Shown piece after piece: positions 25,331 to 38,286 of a stretch of DNA of 64,000 nt. Source of the stretch: Cotesia glomerata (lineage: Eukaryota; Arthropoda; Insecta; Hymenoptera; Braconidae); the NCBI RefSeq assembly GCF_020080835.1, contig NC_058165.1:18845026-18909025 (forward strand), given 5' to 3'. The notes under the pieces were generated by a model that ran no database searches, was not told where the DNA came from, and worked only from the letters and a program-made list of their open reading frames with translations. Position 1 is the stretch's first letter. Every line of letters starts with the position of its first letter. Position numbers and translations under genes: made by a program.

Positions 25331-25930
25331 CACTATGAGAGGGTTTTTTTTTTAAATTAGGTTTTAAAATACAAAAAATTTAATTTGACTGTTTCAAGAA
25401 GCTTTATCTAGTATTTCTTATTAGTTTAATTAATTTTTGTTATATATATGTAAATATATAAATGTTTTATAAATAAAGAAATTAATTAAAAGTGAGTAAA
25501 TTATTTAATTAGTGTTAAAGAAATTTTTTGATGGTTCAAAATAAAAAATAAAATTTTTTAAAATTTAGTTAATAATTTTCCCGCTAGATGGCCTACAGTT
25601 CTCGCATTCAGAATTGTAAAATCTAAGTATATAAATCAATTAAAATTTTTTTTTGACGTCCTGGGTTCGAATCCTAGACAAAGTAATTTTTTTTTTACTC
25701 TAATAATATTTAATAAAATTTATTAACTCTTAATAAATAATTTTTTTGACATAAAATAATTAAATAATATTTTTTTATTGATAAAAAATTATTTTTTTGT
25801 AATTTTGCATAGTTTAATATGCACATAGAAAATTTTTCTACCAAATATTTAATGAATTACGATGTTAATAATAATAATTATATAAAAAAAAGTGTTATAT
25901 ATTTCATCTACACGGTGACAACTGTATAAA
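25331..25930. other. AT-rich spacer with a tRNA T-arm-like fragment
   Basis: CTGGGTTCGAATCCTAG at 25661-25677 forms a T-arm with a five-pair stem (one G-T) and a B box. No A box, anticodon arm or acceptor stem precedes it, so it is a fragment or chance match. A T-run follows. The rest is simple AT sequence. Confidence 0.4.
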
Positions 25931-26699
25931 AATATGAGATATGCATCAAATCGATCTTTTTTTGTCTCGGAATCCGAGTCCAAGCGTTATTGTCTGGTGC
26001 ATACGCTCGCAAAATTTACAATGTCTGACTTCCGAAACGAACATGAGTGGAGTACACTCTCAACTCTGTACTCTGAACTCTCAACTGTGTCTCCCGCTGG
26101 GCGTATATAAACGTGAACATTTTATTTAACCGGCGGACTCGTGACTCTTTTGACGCTTGTGAAATCGGACACTACTAAATATTAGTTATTACAGTCCTTA
26201 AAAAAGGGTAAAAAATAAAAATAACACTTTTTTACCGAACTCTGAATTGGGAATATTGGCAATCATTTACGCTACATCACTACATTCACATTTTTATTCC
26301 ATAACAGTTGGCATTACACTAAAAATGTATGGACAATAATAATATAATATAAATTCTAGAGTTGTATTGAGTTAAATTTAAATTTTAAGTCTGAAACATT
26401 ATTTTCGCGTTAATATTTAGTAATTTCAAATTCGAAAATATTAAATCCACTTGATTTAACTCCCTATTGCTCATTTATTTATACACTTAACTGATTTGTA
26501 TTTCAATCCATTTAATCTGTTTTATATATTTGTTTGTTTGCTTTGTATTATTTACATCGGTTCCAAGTGAATATTTATACTCATATGACGTAAATTACAT
26601 TACAAAAAGGATTATAAATATGAGAGCAATCGCAGTTGTATAAATTCTTATGAATTAAAATTAATCGGTTTATTCTAAATTTGTTTTTTATATTTTTTC
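25931..26699. other. apparently unique region, no gene supported
   Basis: A short balanced stretch (25950-26160) with a TATATAA box-like phrase near 26104, then AT-rich DNA. The 62-codon frame at 25941-26129 has no recognisable content. Confidence 0.4.
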
Positions 26700-29240
26700 A
26701 GTCGAGGGTTCATTAAATTGCATAAATGGAAAATAAGACACTTTTTTGGAGATACTAAGCTTGAACTCATGTAATTTACCGGATTTTTGGGTGGTACAAT
26801 AATTGGGACACCCTTGTCAGGAATTGGGACAGGGCCCGAAAAATAACTATTGCCAGTTAAAATAAGTTATTTAGTGATAAAAGCTCCTCAGGCTGGGTTA
26901 GATCTACTTTTGGGCGCCAGAGGCACCAACGACCTACCGAACTAATCCAAACAGTTTCAAGTCACTCTTTAATATTAACCTTTGGGGACTTTTACTTCCA
27001 CTGAAATAAAACTAGCTTAAGAAAAATTTTATTCAGAAAATTAGACTCTTGCTTTGAGATATTCAGGAAGAATTTATTCAAGAAATTCACCGACAGAAGC
27101 AACTAAATAAACACTGAGGATTAAGAGGAACAAGTTACGCTTTCAATTATTTTAACTATTTAACCAACTATTAATACTATTTTTTAAATAAGATATAATA
27201 GACTTGAAAAATATATAGAGAAAGAAAGTTAAAGAAGATTATAGGGAAAATTGGACTCTTGTTTGGAGATATTAATGAATTCATGAAACTTGCCGGATTT
27301 TTAGGTGGTACAATAATTGGGACACCCTTGTCAGGAATTGGGACAGGGCCCGAAAAATAACTATTGCCAGTTAAAATGAGTTATTCAGTAATAAAAGCTC
27401 GTCAGGCTGGGTTAGATCTACTTTTGGGCGCCAGAGGCACCAACGACCTACCGAACTAATCCAAACAGTTTCAAGTCACTTTAATATTAACCTTTGGGGA
27501 CTTTTACTTCCACTGAAATAAAACTAGCTTAAGAAAAATTTTATTGAGAAAATTAGACTCTTTCTTTGAGATATTCAGGAAGAATTTATTCAAGAAATTT
27601 ACCGACAGAAGCAACTAAATAAACACTGAGGATTAAGAGGAACAAGCTACGCTTTCAATTATTTTAACTATTTAACCAACTATTAATGCTATTTTTTAAA
27701 TAAGATATAATAGACTTGAAAAATATATAGAGAAAGAAAGTTAAAGAAGATTATAGGGAAAATTGAACTGTTGTTTGGAGATATTAATGAATTCATGAAA
27801 CTTGCCGGATTTTTGGGTGGTACAATAATTGGGACACCCTTGTCAGGAATTGGGACAGGGCCCGAAAAATAACTATTACCAGTTAAAATGAGTTATTCAG
27901 TGATAAAAGCTCCTCAAGCTGGGTTAGATCTACATTTGGGCGCCAGAGGCACCAACTATCTACCGAACTAATCCAAACAGTTTCAAGTCACTCTTTAATA
28001 TTAACCTTTGGGGACTTTTACTTCCACTGAAATAAAACTAGCTTAAGAAAAATTTTATTGAGAAAATTAGACTCTTTCTTTCAGATATTCAGGAAGAATT
28101 TATTCAAGAAATTTACCGACAGAAGCAATTAAATAAACACTGAGGATTAAGAGGAACAAGTTACGCTTTCAATTATTTTAACTATTTAACCAACTATTAA
28201 TACTATTTTTTAAATAAGATACAATAGACGAAAAATATATAGAGAAAGAAAGTTAAAGAAGATTATAGGGAAAATTGGACTCTTGTTTGGAGATATTAAT
28301 GAATTCATGAAACTTGCCGGATTTTTAGGTGGTACAATAATTGGGACACCCTTGTCAGGAATTGGGACAGGGCCCGAAAAATAACTATTGCCAGTTAAAA
28401 TGAGTTATTCAGTGATAAAAGCTCCTCAAGCTGGGTTAGATCTACATTTGGGCGCCAGAGGCACCAACTATCTACCGAACTAATCCAAACAGTTTCAAGT
28501 CACTCTTTAATATTAACCTTTGGGGACTTTTACTTCCACTGAAATAAAACTAGCTTAAGAAAAATTTTATTGAGAAAATTAGACTCTTTCTTTGAGATAT
28601 TCAGGAAGAATTTATTCAAGAAATTCACCGACAGAAGCAACTAAATAAACACTGGGGATTAAGAGGAACAAGTTACGCTTTCAATTATTTTAACTATTTA
28701 ACCAACTATTAATGCTATTTTTTAAATAAGATATAATAGACTTGAAAAATATATAGAGAAAGAAAGTTAAAGAAGATTATAGGGAAAATTGGACTCTTGT
28801 TTGGAGATATTAATGAATTCATGAAACTTGCCGGATTTTTAGGTGGTACAATAATTGGGACACCCTTGTCAGGAATTGGGACAGGGCCCGAAAAATAACT
28901 ATTGCCAGTTAAAATGAGTTATTCAGTAATAAAAGCTCCTCAGGCTGGGTTAGATCTACTTTTGGGCGCCAAAGGCACCAACGACCTACCGAACTAATCC
29001 AAACAGTTTCAAGTCACTTTAATATTAACCTTTGGGGACTTTTACTTCCACTGAAATAAAACTAGCTTAAGAAAAATTTTATTGAGTAAATTAGACTTGC
29101 TTGGAAATATTCAGGAAGAATTTATCCAAGAAATTTACCGACAGAAGCAACTAAATAAACACTGAGGATTAAGAGGAACAAGTTATCCTTTCAATTATTT
29201 TAACTATTTAACCAACTATTAATACTATTTTTAAACAAGA
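26700..29240. repeat. satellite-like array: five copies of a 513-bp unit
   Basis: The phrase GGTGGTACAATAATTGGGAC recurs at 26790, 27304, 27816, 28328 and 28842 (spacing 514, 512, 512, 514). Units are almost identical, with scattered substitutions and 2-4 base indels, so the array is recent or homogenised. Each unit contains CCCTTGTCAGGAATTGGGAC followed by AGGGCCCG (a short hairpin), and TTGGGCGCCAGAGGCACC, whose complement starts TGGCGCCCAA as a tRNA-Lys primer site would. The first unit differs at its left end and the last decays after 29090. GGGTTCATTAAAT occurs on both sides of the array (26706-26718 and 29351-29363). No coding capacity. Confidence 0.9.
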
Positions 29241-30680
29241 TAATCTAGATTTCACTTAACTATCTATTGACAAGGTGATATTTATTAAAGATATTACCTT
29301 TTTGGTTTAACAATACCAACTTGCATCAACAAACTCTCTGATTCTTTTCAGGGTTCATTAAATATTTTATTTTTTATATTTTATTTTTATTTTTAATAGA
29401 GTAACTTTTTGTTAAACCGAGAATATAAAATTCTTGAAGGAAAACTAAGTAATTTTCAGTTTTATTGAAGTATTTTTCAAATTTCCAGTTTCTCACATAA
29501 TATATTTTAAATCTTTAGATTTAAAATTTGTCAAGTTAAAAACCGAGTTTTTTAAAAATTCTTTACCCAAGTTTTCTTTTAAATAATTTTGTTCTCAAAT
29601 CAACAATATTTATTATTTCTAAACTCGTATTTTCTCTAGTATTTACACACTTGGGCGCCATAAATTTTTTTTTTTGTAATAATAAAGACTAAAAATAAAG
29701 TTAGCTGACATTTAAAAATTTTTATAATTTTTTTTTATTAAAAAAATTGTAACAAAAAAATTTATTTGTAAAAAACTTGAAAAACTATAAGTGGAATTTT
29801 AAAAAAATATTTTTTAATATTTTACCTCAAATATTGAACGAGTTAAAAAACAAAAGGGTCGACTAACAGCGCATTAAAATTTGTTTTGTTCCGGGCGTTA
29901 ATTAATGAAGCGTAAAATTTAAAATTATAATTTAAATAGCATTTGTAATGAAGCATTACGAATCGTCGTCGAAGAATGGACTGTCCCTTTGTGCTGATAA
30001 AGTTTCACTCTTCGCTCTCGTCTAATCTCAAAAGTTTTGTCTTGTCTTTTATCTTTTGTCTTGCATGCCGTGTCTTATAACCCCTTTTCTGCACAAAGTA
30101 TCTGCTCCCTTCACCCCGACGGCCTTATATAGCCTCGGTTTGCAAACACACACATACACCAGATCTCATTTACATAATAAATACTCAAACGTTAACAAAA
30201 GGACGGGAAAAGCATATCAGAGGTCTCGCTTAAGAAAAGAGAGAGGAGAAAAGTAAATGGAGAAAAGGTTCCGCGAATCGAATCACTGAGTAGTTGTGTA
30301 AAAGGGGTTGTGTTAGGTCTTCCAGAGTTATACTCGGGTTAGTTACTGTCCCCGTTACGTCCCACCCGAAATAAGAGGGTGGTTTGACATTCTGGCAAAG
30401 GATTCGCCTGCATTAATTGTCGAACTGAGTCTCCATAGAGAACCTCCAACCCTCAATTCAAAAGAGTCTCTCAAACTACCGCTACACTACTTTTAACTTC
30501 CAGCCCTTTCGGAGTCTCAAGACTTTTAAAACAATCTTGTTCTTTGAGCCACTTGTTGGCTCATTTTTTTCATAATTTATTCAAAATTTAATTTTTAAAA
30601 AAAATTATTGACAAATAAACACCTTAAAACACTCAAAAATATAATTTTATTATTTTATTACTTTATTTTTTTATTTTGAA
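29241..30680. other. AT-rich then apparently unique region, no gene supported
   Basis: 29241-29870 is AT-rich. 29880-30540 has balanced composition; its 66-codon frame at 30056-30256 shows no domain. Nothing else was recognised. Confidence 0.4.
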
Positions 30681-32240
30681 ATTTCCACTAGTGAGAAGAT
30701 TTTACGACCATGCGCCACCTGTTGGAAATTTTAAGAATTAACTTGGTCCAAAAATTAATTATAGACATTAGTAACCATATTAAGTTATTTTTGATGAAAT
30801 TAATTCATTTTAAGACATTTTAAATTATTTTTAAAATTTTTGTATATTTTTTGTGACATTTATACGTTAATTATTGTGTTTTATTTTGAAAAAATTGATC
30901 AAACTTTAAAATTATTAACATACAAGCTTCATAAAGGAGCTTATAACATAATTTTTATTTTATTGCTTTATTTTTTTTATTTTAACTTTTCAGTAGCGAG
31001 AAGATTTTGTGACCATGCGCCACCTGTTGGAAATTTTTAGAACTAACTTAAGTCAAAAATTAATTAGAGGCATAAGTGACTATATTATGTTATTTTAAGA
31101 CACTTTAAACTATTTTTTGAATTTTTTATATTTTTTGTGACATTTTTACGTTAATTATTGTGTTTTATTTGGAAACAATTGATGAAACTTAAAAATTATT
31201 AACTTACGAGCTTCTTAGAGGAGCCAATAACATAATTTTTATTTTTTTACTTTATTTTTTTAATTTAACTTTCCACTAGTGAGAAGATTTTACGACCATG
31301 CGCCACTTGTTGGATCTTTTAAGAACTAAATTAGTCCAAAAAAATTAATTATGGACATGTAACCATATTTAGTAATTTCCGATGATATTGAGTCATTTTA
31401 AGACACTTGAAATTATTAAAAAAATTTTTTTATATTTATTGTGACATTAATACATTAATTTCTGTGTTTTATTTGGAAAAAATTGATTAAAATTTAGAAC
31501 AGATAAGCTTCTAAAAGAGTCTAAGAATTAATTTTTGATTTATAACTATATTCTTTGATTTAAACTTTCTAGTAGTGAGAAGATTATAGGACCATGCGCC
31601 ATCTGTTGGAAGTTTTAAGAACTAACTTGGTCCAAAAATTAATTACCGATATAAGTGACCATATTAAGTTATTTCTGAAGATATTGAGTCATTTTGGGAC
31701 ATTTTTAAATTTTTTATTGAATTTTGTATACTTTTTGTGATATTTGTACGTCTGTTATTGTGTTAAATTTGAAAAAAATTAATCAAAATTCAAAATTATC
31801 AATAAACAAACTTCTTAAAGAAATCCAAGCAATAATTTTCATTTTAAAAATATATTCTTTGATTTAAACTTTCTACTAGTGAGAACAATTCACGACCACG
31901 CGCCACCTGTTGGAAATTTTAAGAACTAACTTTGCCCAAAAATTAATTATTGGTATAAGTGATCATATTAACTAATTTCTGAAGAGATTGAGTCATTTTG
32001 AGACACTTTAAACTATTTTAAAAATATTTAGATATTTTTATGACATTTATACGTTAATAATTGCATTATATTCTAAAAAAAATTGATCAAACTTTCAAAT
32101 TAATTATCAAAAAAGCTTCCTGAAGGAGCCTAAAAAATTAATTTTTATTTAATATCTACATTCTTTGGTTCAAACTTTCTAGTAGCGAGAAGTTTTTGCG
32201 ACCATGCGCCACCTGTTGTAATTTTTCGGAACTAATTTTA
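30681..32240 (-). repeat. array 3 of the core repeat (6 cores, minus orientation)
   Basis: Six direct units with GCGCCACCT or a close variant at 30712, 31017, 31300 (GCGCCACTT), 31596 (GCGCCATCT), 31900 and 32206, spaced 305, 283, 296, 304 and 306 bases. The minus strand reads TTCCAACAGGTGGCGCATGG; CCAACAGGTGGCGC fits 13 of 14 CTCF consensus positions. Unit flanks (GAACTAACTTGGTCCAAAAA, TTGTGACATTTATACGTTAA) differ from array 1, yet the core and the roughly 300-bp period are kept. Confidence 0.85.
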
Positions 32241-33309
32241 ATAAAAAATTAAATCTGGGCATATTAAGTTATATATACGAATTTTAATTGATATTTGGAA
32301 AAATTAAGCCTTAAAAAAATTTTATTTCTAAAAAATCAATATTATAAAATATAAAAAATTACAAATGCAGATTTTAAGCTGCAAAAAAAAATTTTCCGTA
32401 GGAAAATTTGAGTATAAAAAATAAAAATGTAATGGAACAATATTGAAATAAGAAAAAAACATTTCGGAACACAAAAACAAACCATAGAAGAGGTATTGTT
32501 TGTTCACTTGTGAGTTTTCGGTTCTAATGGGAAAAGTATGTGAAATGATTGTGAATGGAGATTACACAGGTGCAAAACAAGGGCCAGCTTATTCTATAAC
32601 TATAGAGCGTAAAAGTTGGCTGCGCCAATGCGTATATACCCGAGGCCCGACACTTTTCCAACACAAACTCGGGCGTGTGACCACCTATTACTTCTTTTTT
32701 TATTACCTATTTTTTATGTGAATTTTTTATCGGTTTTTTTTCGGTATAACGAGAGTGCCAGGACCCAGAGCGGGGTTTTGGGAGTGTAAAAAAAGAGATG
32801 CCCGCTGTAGCTCCCAAACTCAGAGCCTTTGCTGTCGATTTTTCGGGTTTTTTTACGGGCGACGGGTCTCGCTTGCGTGGATGAACGAACACGGGGAGGA
32901 ACATCAATAATCTACAATCAAACTGCAGATAAAGCTACAATCGCCCTTTTGTGAGGGTTTCAATAAGAATCGAGGCGCGAGGGTCGACGAACTCTCTCTG
33001 ACTCTCTATGACTCTATCCCGCAGTTATATATATTTATACAGATATACAACGCACAAGATACATCTCCGCGACTGTATATGTAGGTGGTGATCGACGCCA
33101 GTTGCCAATCGCTTTTCGACTGATCGTGTAACTTCTCCAAACCTTTTTCATCCAGCCCATTATTTATTTTATCTATTTCGACTGACTTAATTTATTTCGA
33201 TCAAGGGAATTCGGCGGTACTTTTTTCCTACTGTCAGCGCCTGGATGAGTTATTACCGAGCAGCTAATTTTATGGATTAAAAAAATCAAATTCGTGGATT
33301 AAAAATTAA
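32241..33309. other. apparently unique region, no gene supported
   Basis: Balanced to GC-rich from 32500 to 33260 with CpG clusters near 32760-32900. Short frames on both strands have no recognisable feature. It could be exon/UTR or regulatory DNA, but no splice-bounded coding exon is evident. Confidence 0.4.
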
Positions 33310-33334
33310 CCTGCAGTCGCTACGCGACTGCAGG
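33310..33334 (-). other. terminal-type hairpin without CTAG
   Basis: Perfect arms CCTGCAGTCGC and GCGACTGCAGG around TAC. By loop orientation the element body lies to the right, where family C begins at about 33345. The outer side reads TTAA rather than CTAG. Confidence 0.7.
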
Positions 33335-33344
33335 AGTTTACACG

Positions 33345-34892
33345 GTTACATTGAGATTTTTGAAGATATAAGCTCGTTCTGATGTTACACTCATCAAGAG
33401 CTTTCATTTGAATACCCACTTGCATTTTTGATATATTTTTCATATTTACATATATATAATATATATTTTGAAAATATAAGCTCATCTTGATGTTGCACTC
33501 ATCAAGAGCTTTCATTTGAGTACCCACATGCATTTTTGATATATTTATCATATATACATATATATAATATATATATAAATATATAAAATATATGAAAAAT
33601 TGATGTGGGTACTCAAATGAAAGGTCTCGACGAGTGTAATGTCGGAGTGATGTTATATCTTTAAAAATGTCAATTTAAATCTTAAAAAATGTTAAAATTC
33701 AAAAATTTTGATTGGTTTAGGTTAAAAAAAAATCAAAATTTTTTTTAAGAAATTTTAAATTTTCTTGAAAAATTTTAATAAATTTTTTTTATAGTTATTC
33801 TTAAGCAAAATTATTTACATATTAAATTTTAATTATTATTTTTTAATATTAATACTAAAAGATAAATGATAAAATTCATTTTGATATATTTTTCACACAT
33901 ACATATATATATAATATATATATTTTAAAGATATAAGTTCATCCCGATGTTAAACTCATCGAGAGCTTTCATTTGAGTACCTACATCAATTTTATATATA
34001 TCAATATATATTATATATATGTATATATTTATATATGAAAAATATATCAAAAATGCATGTAGGTACTCAAATGAAAGCTCTTAACGAGTATAATATCAAG
34101 ATGAGCTTATATCTTTAAAATATATGTAATATATATGTATATATTAAAAATATATCAAAATTTAATATATTATTAAATTAAAAGTGAAAATTGTTCTCAA
34201 GAAATTGCATTTTTTCATTTTTTATCATTTTCTTAGCCATTTTTTATTTGTTATATATTTTTTAAAATTATTAAATATATGCTAAATTATAATTATAATT
34301 ATTATTAATTAAGAAATGACCTTGATCTTGTAAACTATCGACATTTTCAAAGATATAAGCTCACTATGACATTACACTCATCGAGACCTCTTATTTGAGT
34401 ACCTACATGCATTTTTGATATATTTTTCATATATACATATATATAATATATATTTTGAAAATATAAGCTCATCTTGATGTTACACTCATCAAGAGTTTTC
34501 ATTTGAGTACCCACATGCATTTTTGATATATTTATCATACATACATATATATAATATATATATATATAAATATATAAAATATATGAAAAATTGGAGTGGG
34601 TACTCAAATGAAAGGTCTCGACAAGTGTAATGTCGGGGTGAACTTATATCTTTAAAAATGTCAATTTATATCTGAAAAAATGTTAAAATTCAAAAATTTT
34701 GATTTTTTTAGGTTAAAAAAATATCAAAATTTTTTTTAAGAAATTAAAAATTTTCTTTAAAAATTTTAATAAATTTTTTTTGTGGTTATTCTTAAGCGAA
34801 ATTATTTAAATATTAAATTTTAATTATTATTTTTTAATATTAATACTAAAACATTAATGATAAAATTCATTTTGATATATTTTTCATACATA
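33345..34892. repeat. family C cluster
   Basis: Palindromes at about 33355-33670, 33895-34140 and 34335-34660, separated by a shared inner block (ATGTTAAAATTCAAAAATTT, then AAATTTTAATTATTATTTTT). Two copies of the left arm are stacked at 33355-33540 and 34335-34540, giving apparent 80-codon minus-strand frames that are repeat artefacts. Confidence 0.8.
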
Positions 34893-35155
34893 CATATATA
34901 TGCTCGTCACAAAATTTTCCTTTCTTTCTCAATTATTTATATGATAAATAACTATCGGTAAAAAATATCAAACCGAATTTACGATAAAGATATACCCAAA
35001 ACTAAATTTTTCTTAGTCTCTTAATTATATTAATCTATTTTTGACATATAACCACATTGACGTGTACAAAACAAAATAAATAAATAAACAAATTTTGTTT
35101 ATCGCTAAATTCTAATCTATTTATAACTACTTCGAAAAATTATCATTATAAATAG
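34893..35155 (-). mobile_element. fragment of the composite element (part B)
   Basis: Matches, inverted, the part B stretch found at 18600-18830, 41950-42180 and 49540-49770 (GCTCGTCACAAAATTTTCC, ACTATCGGTAAAAAATATCA, ACATTGACGTGTACAAAACA). Both ends are truncated. Confidence 0.75.
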
Positions 35156-35580
35156 AGTAAAACGGTAAAAATCCCTTTAATTTTCTCTCCATGTAAAATT
35201 TGGATTAGGAACAGACGTAAAGTCGATACGTCGATTATGTATCAAGTCGGCAGAAAAATTACCGGGTAATTTGGTTATCGTTTGTTGAGTAGATTCGAGG
35301 AGCTGGGATGGAAAAATTCCACCGTTGAATATGTTGGCAGACAGTAATAGAACGTATCTCGTAGCTGTCAAGTGTGACGGGTTTTTATGGGTTTACGATG
35401 CGCGGATTCATCATTCGATATATTACAACATCGCGATGTCTTTTTTTATCTAGTGTTATAATTTTTATTATTTCATCTAGACTACGCAGTTTGTAAAAAT
35501 AATCGAGCATTAATCGATTAACATACTTTATTAGGATTTTAATGATAACTATTTATTTTATTTATTTAAATTTTAAAAAA
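35156..35580. other. unique spacer, no gene supported
   Basis: Balanced composition at 35165-35420. A 64-codon minus-strand frame starts at TTG and has no recognisable domain. Confidence 0.35.
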
Positions 35581-38286
35581 TTTCTCTAATTCATTCTAAT
35601 TTATTATTTAAAGTTTATATTTTACTAATTTGTAAAGAAAATTTTTTTTAATCAATAAGAAAATCGATTTTTCTTATTTATTTATTTATTTCCGGTGAAT
35701 AAATTCAATCAAAAAACTTGATAAGCCCATAAATAAATTTTTATAAAAATTAGTTTCAAAAATTTCCGACAGGTGGCGCATGGTCGTTAAATTTTCTCAC
35801 TATTAGAGAGTTAATTTTTTAAATATAAGTAAAGAACTAAAAATATGTTTTACTATTTTAAAAAGCCTGTTCATTCTAATTTAGTCGTAATTTATTATTA
35901 AAAGTTTATATTTTACTAATTTGTAAAGAAAATTTTTTTTAATCAAGATAATCAATTTTTTTCTTCTAGTAACTTTTCAGCCGTACTAACTTGTATCCGG
36001 GTCAAATGTTGTTTTAATAATATCAAGAGACAAGCTTCTTAAGAGAGTAAAAACAATAAATTTTATTTTATTACTATATTCTTTGGTTTAAAATTTCTTG
36101 TAGTGAGAAAATTTTACGATCATACGCCACCTGTCAGAAATTTTAAGAACTAACTTAGTCTAAAAATTAATTTAAGGCTTAAGTGACTATATTAAGCTAT
36201 TTCTGACGCTATTGAGTAATTTCAAGACACTTTATATTATATTTTTAACTTTTATACATTTTTTGTGACATGAGTACGTCTGTTATTGTGTTAAATTTGA
36301 AAAAAATTGATCAAAATTCAAAATTATCAATAAACAAACTTCTTAAAGAAGTCTAAGCAATAATTTTCATTTTAAAAATATATTCTTTGATTTAAACTTT
36401 CTATTAGTGAGGACAATTCACGACCACGCGCCACCTGTTGGAAATTTTAAGAACTAACTTTGCCCAAAAATTAATTATTGGTATAAGTGATCATATTAAC
36501 TAATTTCTGAAGAGATTGAGTCATTTTGAGACACTTTAAACTATTTTAAAAATATTTAGATATTTTTGTGATCTTGTGTATCCGGGTCAAATGTTGTTTT
36601 AATAGTTTTAACAACAAATTCATTTTATCTTTGTTATTAACTAACATATTTATTATTATAGTTTTAAGAACAAATTTTGTTTATGTTCGTTATTAATTAA
36701 CACCTAAGTTTATCAAGATCGTGTTGTCAGCATGCTAAATCCTTTATTTGTCTTTTTTAATTAGTTTTTTTTTTTAATTATCCTAAATAATTTATAGTTA
36801 AGTATATAAACAATAATGTTTTTAAGGTTGAAATAATATAAAAGTCTTTTTAATAAACAACTTGATGTAGACATTTTGTACTTGTCCCACCAGTCACAAA
36901 TGCCTGTCCCATCAGTCACAATAAAAACAAATTTTTTTAATTGTTTCTACGCAGGTAATCAGTCTAATTCTTCATAATATTGAAAGTTTGTAGGATAAAT
37001 TTAGTATTTTCGAGGGAAGTATTTTTTTTTAGTTTAGTGGTCGAACTGAAATTGGACTTTAAGTATACCTTTGGTAATAGAGAAGGATTTGTTGTTAGTC
37101 CCACCAGTTAGTCACACTCAGTCAAATGATAATTACGAGAAACTTCAAAAGTAATGGAGGTTTTTGACAAAAGGATGTTGTTTATTAGTTATTCTTCTAT
37201 ATTATAAGATAAATTTGACTATAGTATAAGTTTCAGTCACATAATTATATATAATTGACAGAATTCCAAAGTCAAATGTCCCACCAGTCACTATGTAATG
37301 CTTTTTATCTAAAAATTCCTTTTTATATATTTTAATAAGATGTTAATGTCATTAATTTATTAGCTTCCGGTGAAGAAACTTAATCAAATACCTTGATAAG
37401 CCCATAAATGTTTTTTATAAAAATTAGTTCCTAAATATTCCGACAGGCAGCGCATAGTCGTAATATTTTCTCGCTACTAGAGAGTTAATTTTTAAAATAT
37501 AAGTAAAGAACTAAAAATTTTTTTTTTACTATTATATTATTAATAGTGTTATTATTAGTACTAATTTATTATAAAAAGTCTATGTTTAACTAATTTATAA
37601 AGAAAATTTTTTTTAATCAATAAGAAAATCGATTTTCCTCTCCTAGTAACTTTTCAGCCGTACTACCTTGTATACCGGTCAAATGTTGTTTTAATAGTCA
37701 TAACAACAGATTCATTTTATTTTTGTTATTAACTAGCATATTTATTATTATAGTTTTAAGAATAAATTTTGTTTATGTTCGTTATTAATTAACACCTAAG
37801 TTTATCAAGATCGTGTTGTCAGCATGCTAAATCCTTCATTTGTCTTTTTTAATTAGTTTTTTTTAATTATCCTAAATAATTTATAGTTAAATATATAAAC
37901 AATAATGATTGTAAGGTTGAAATAATATAAAAGTCTTTTTAATAAACAACTTGATGTAGACATTTAGTACTTGTCCCACCAGTCACAATAAAAACAAATT
38001 TTTTTAATTGTTTCTACGCAGGTAATCAGTCTAATTCTTCATAATATTGAAAGTTTGTAGGATAAATTTAGTATTTTCGAGGGAAGTATTTTTTTTTAGT
38101 TTAGTGGTCGAACTGAAATTGGACTTTAAGTATACCTTTGGTAATAGAGAAGGATTTGTTGTTAGTCCCACCAGTTGCACTCAGTCAAATGATAATTACG
38201 AGAAACTTAAAAATTAATGGAGGTTTTTGACAAAGGGATCTTGTTAATTAGTTATTCTTCTGTATTATAAGATAAATTTGACTGTA
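35581..38286. repeat. duplicated segment with core repeats and TCCCACCAGTCAC motifs
   Basis: Blocks recur in order: ATAAGCCCATAAAT plus a core (35771 and 37445), CAGCCGTACTA with CGGGTCAAATGTTGTTTTAA (near 35980 and 37670), and AGATCGTGTTGTCAGCATGC (36717 and 37809, 1092 bases apart). Additional minus-strand cores at 36124 and 36428 belong to a 300-bp block copied from array 3. The motif TCCCACCAGTCAC and close variants recur at about 36885, 36905, 37279 and 37974. No coding capacity. Confidence 0.75.

Noticed and set aside
25661..25677. tRNA gene suggested by a T arm and B box
   Set aside because: No A box, anticodon arm or acceptor stem is present upstream in AT-rich sequence.
33306..34607. 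Minus-strand frames encoding similar peptides (33306-33551, 34347-34607, also 46173-46355) that look like a small protein family
   Set aside because: They are translations of family C arms. The similarity follows from the repeat, frames are broken differently in other copies, and the sequence is palindromic.
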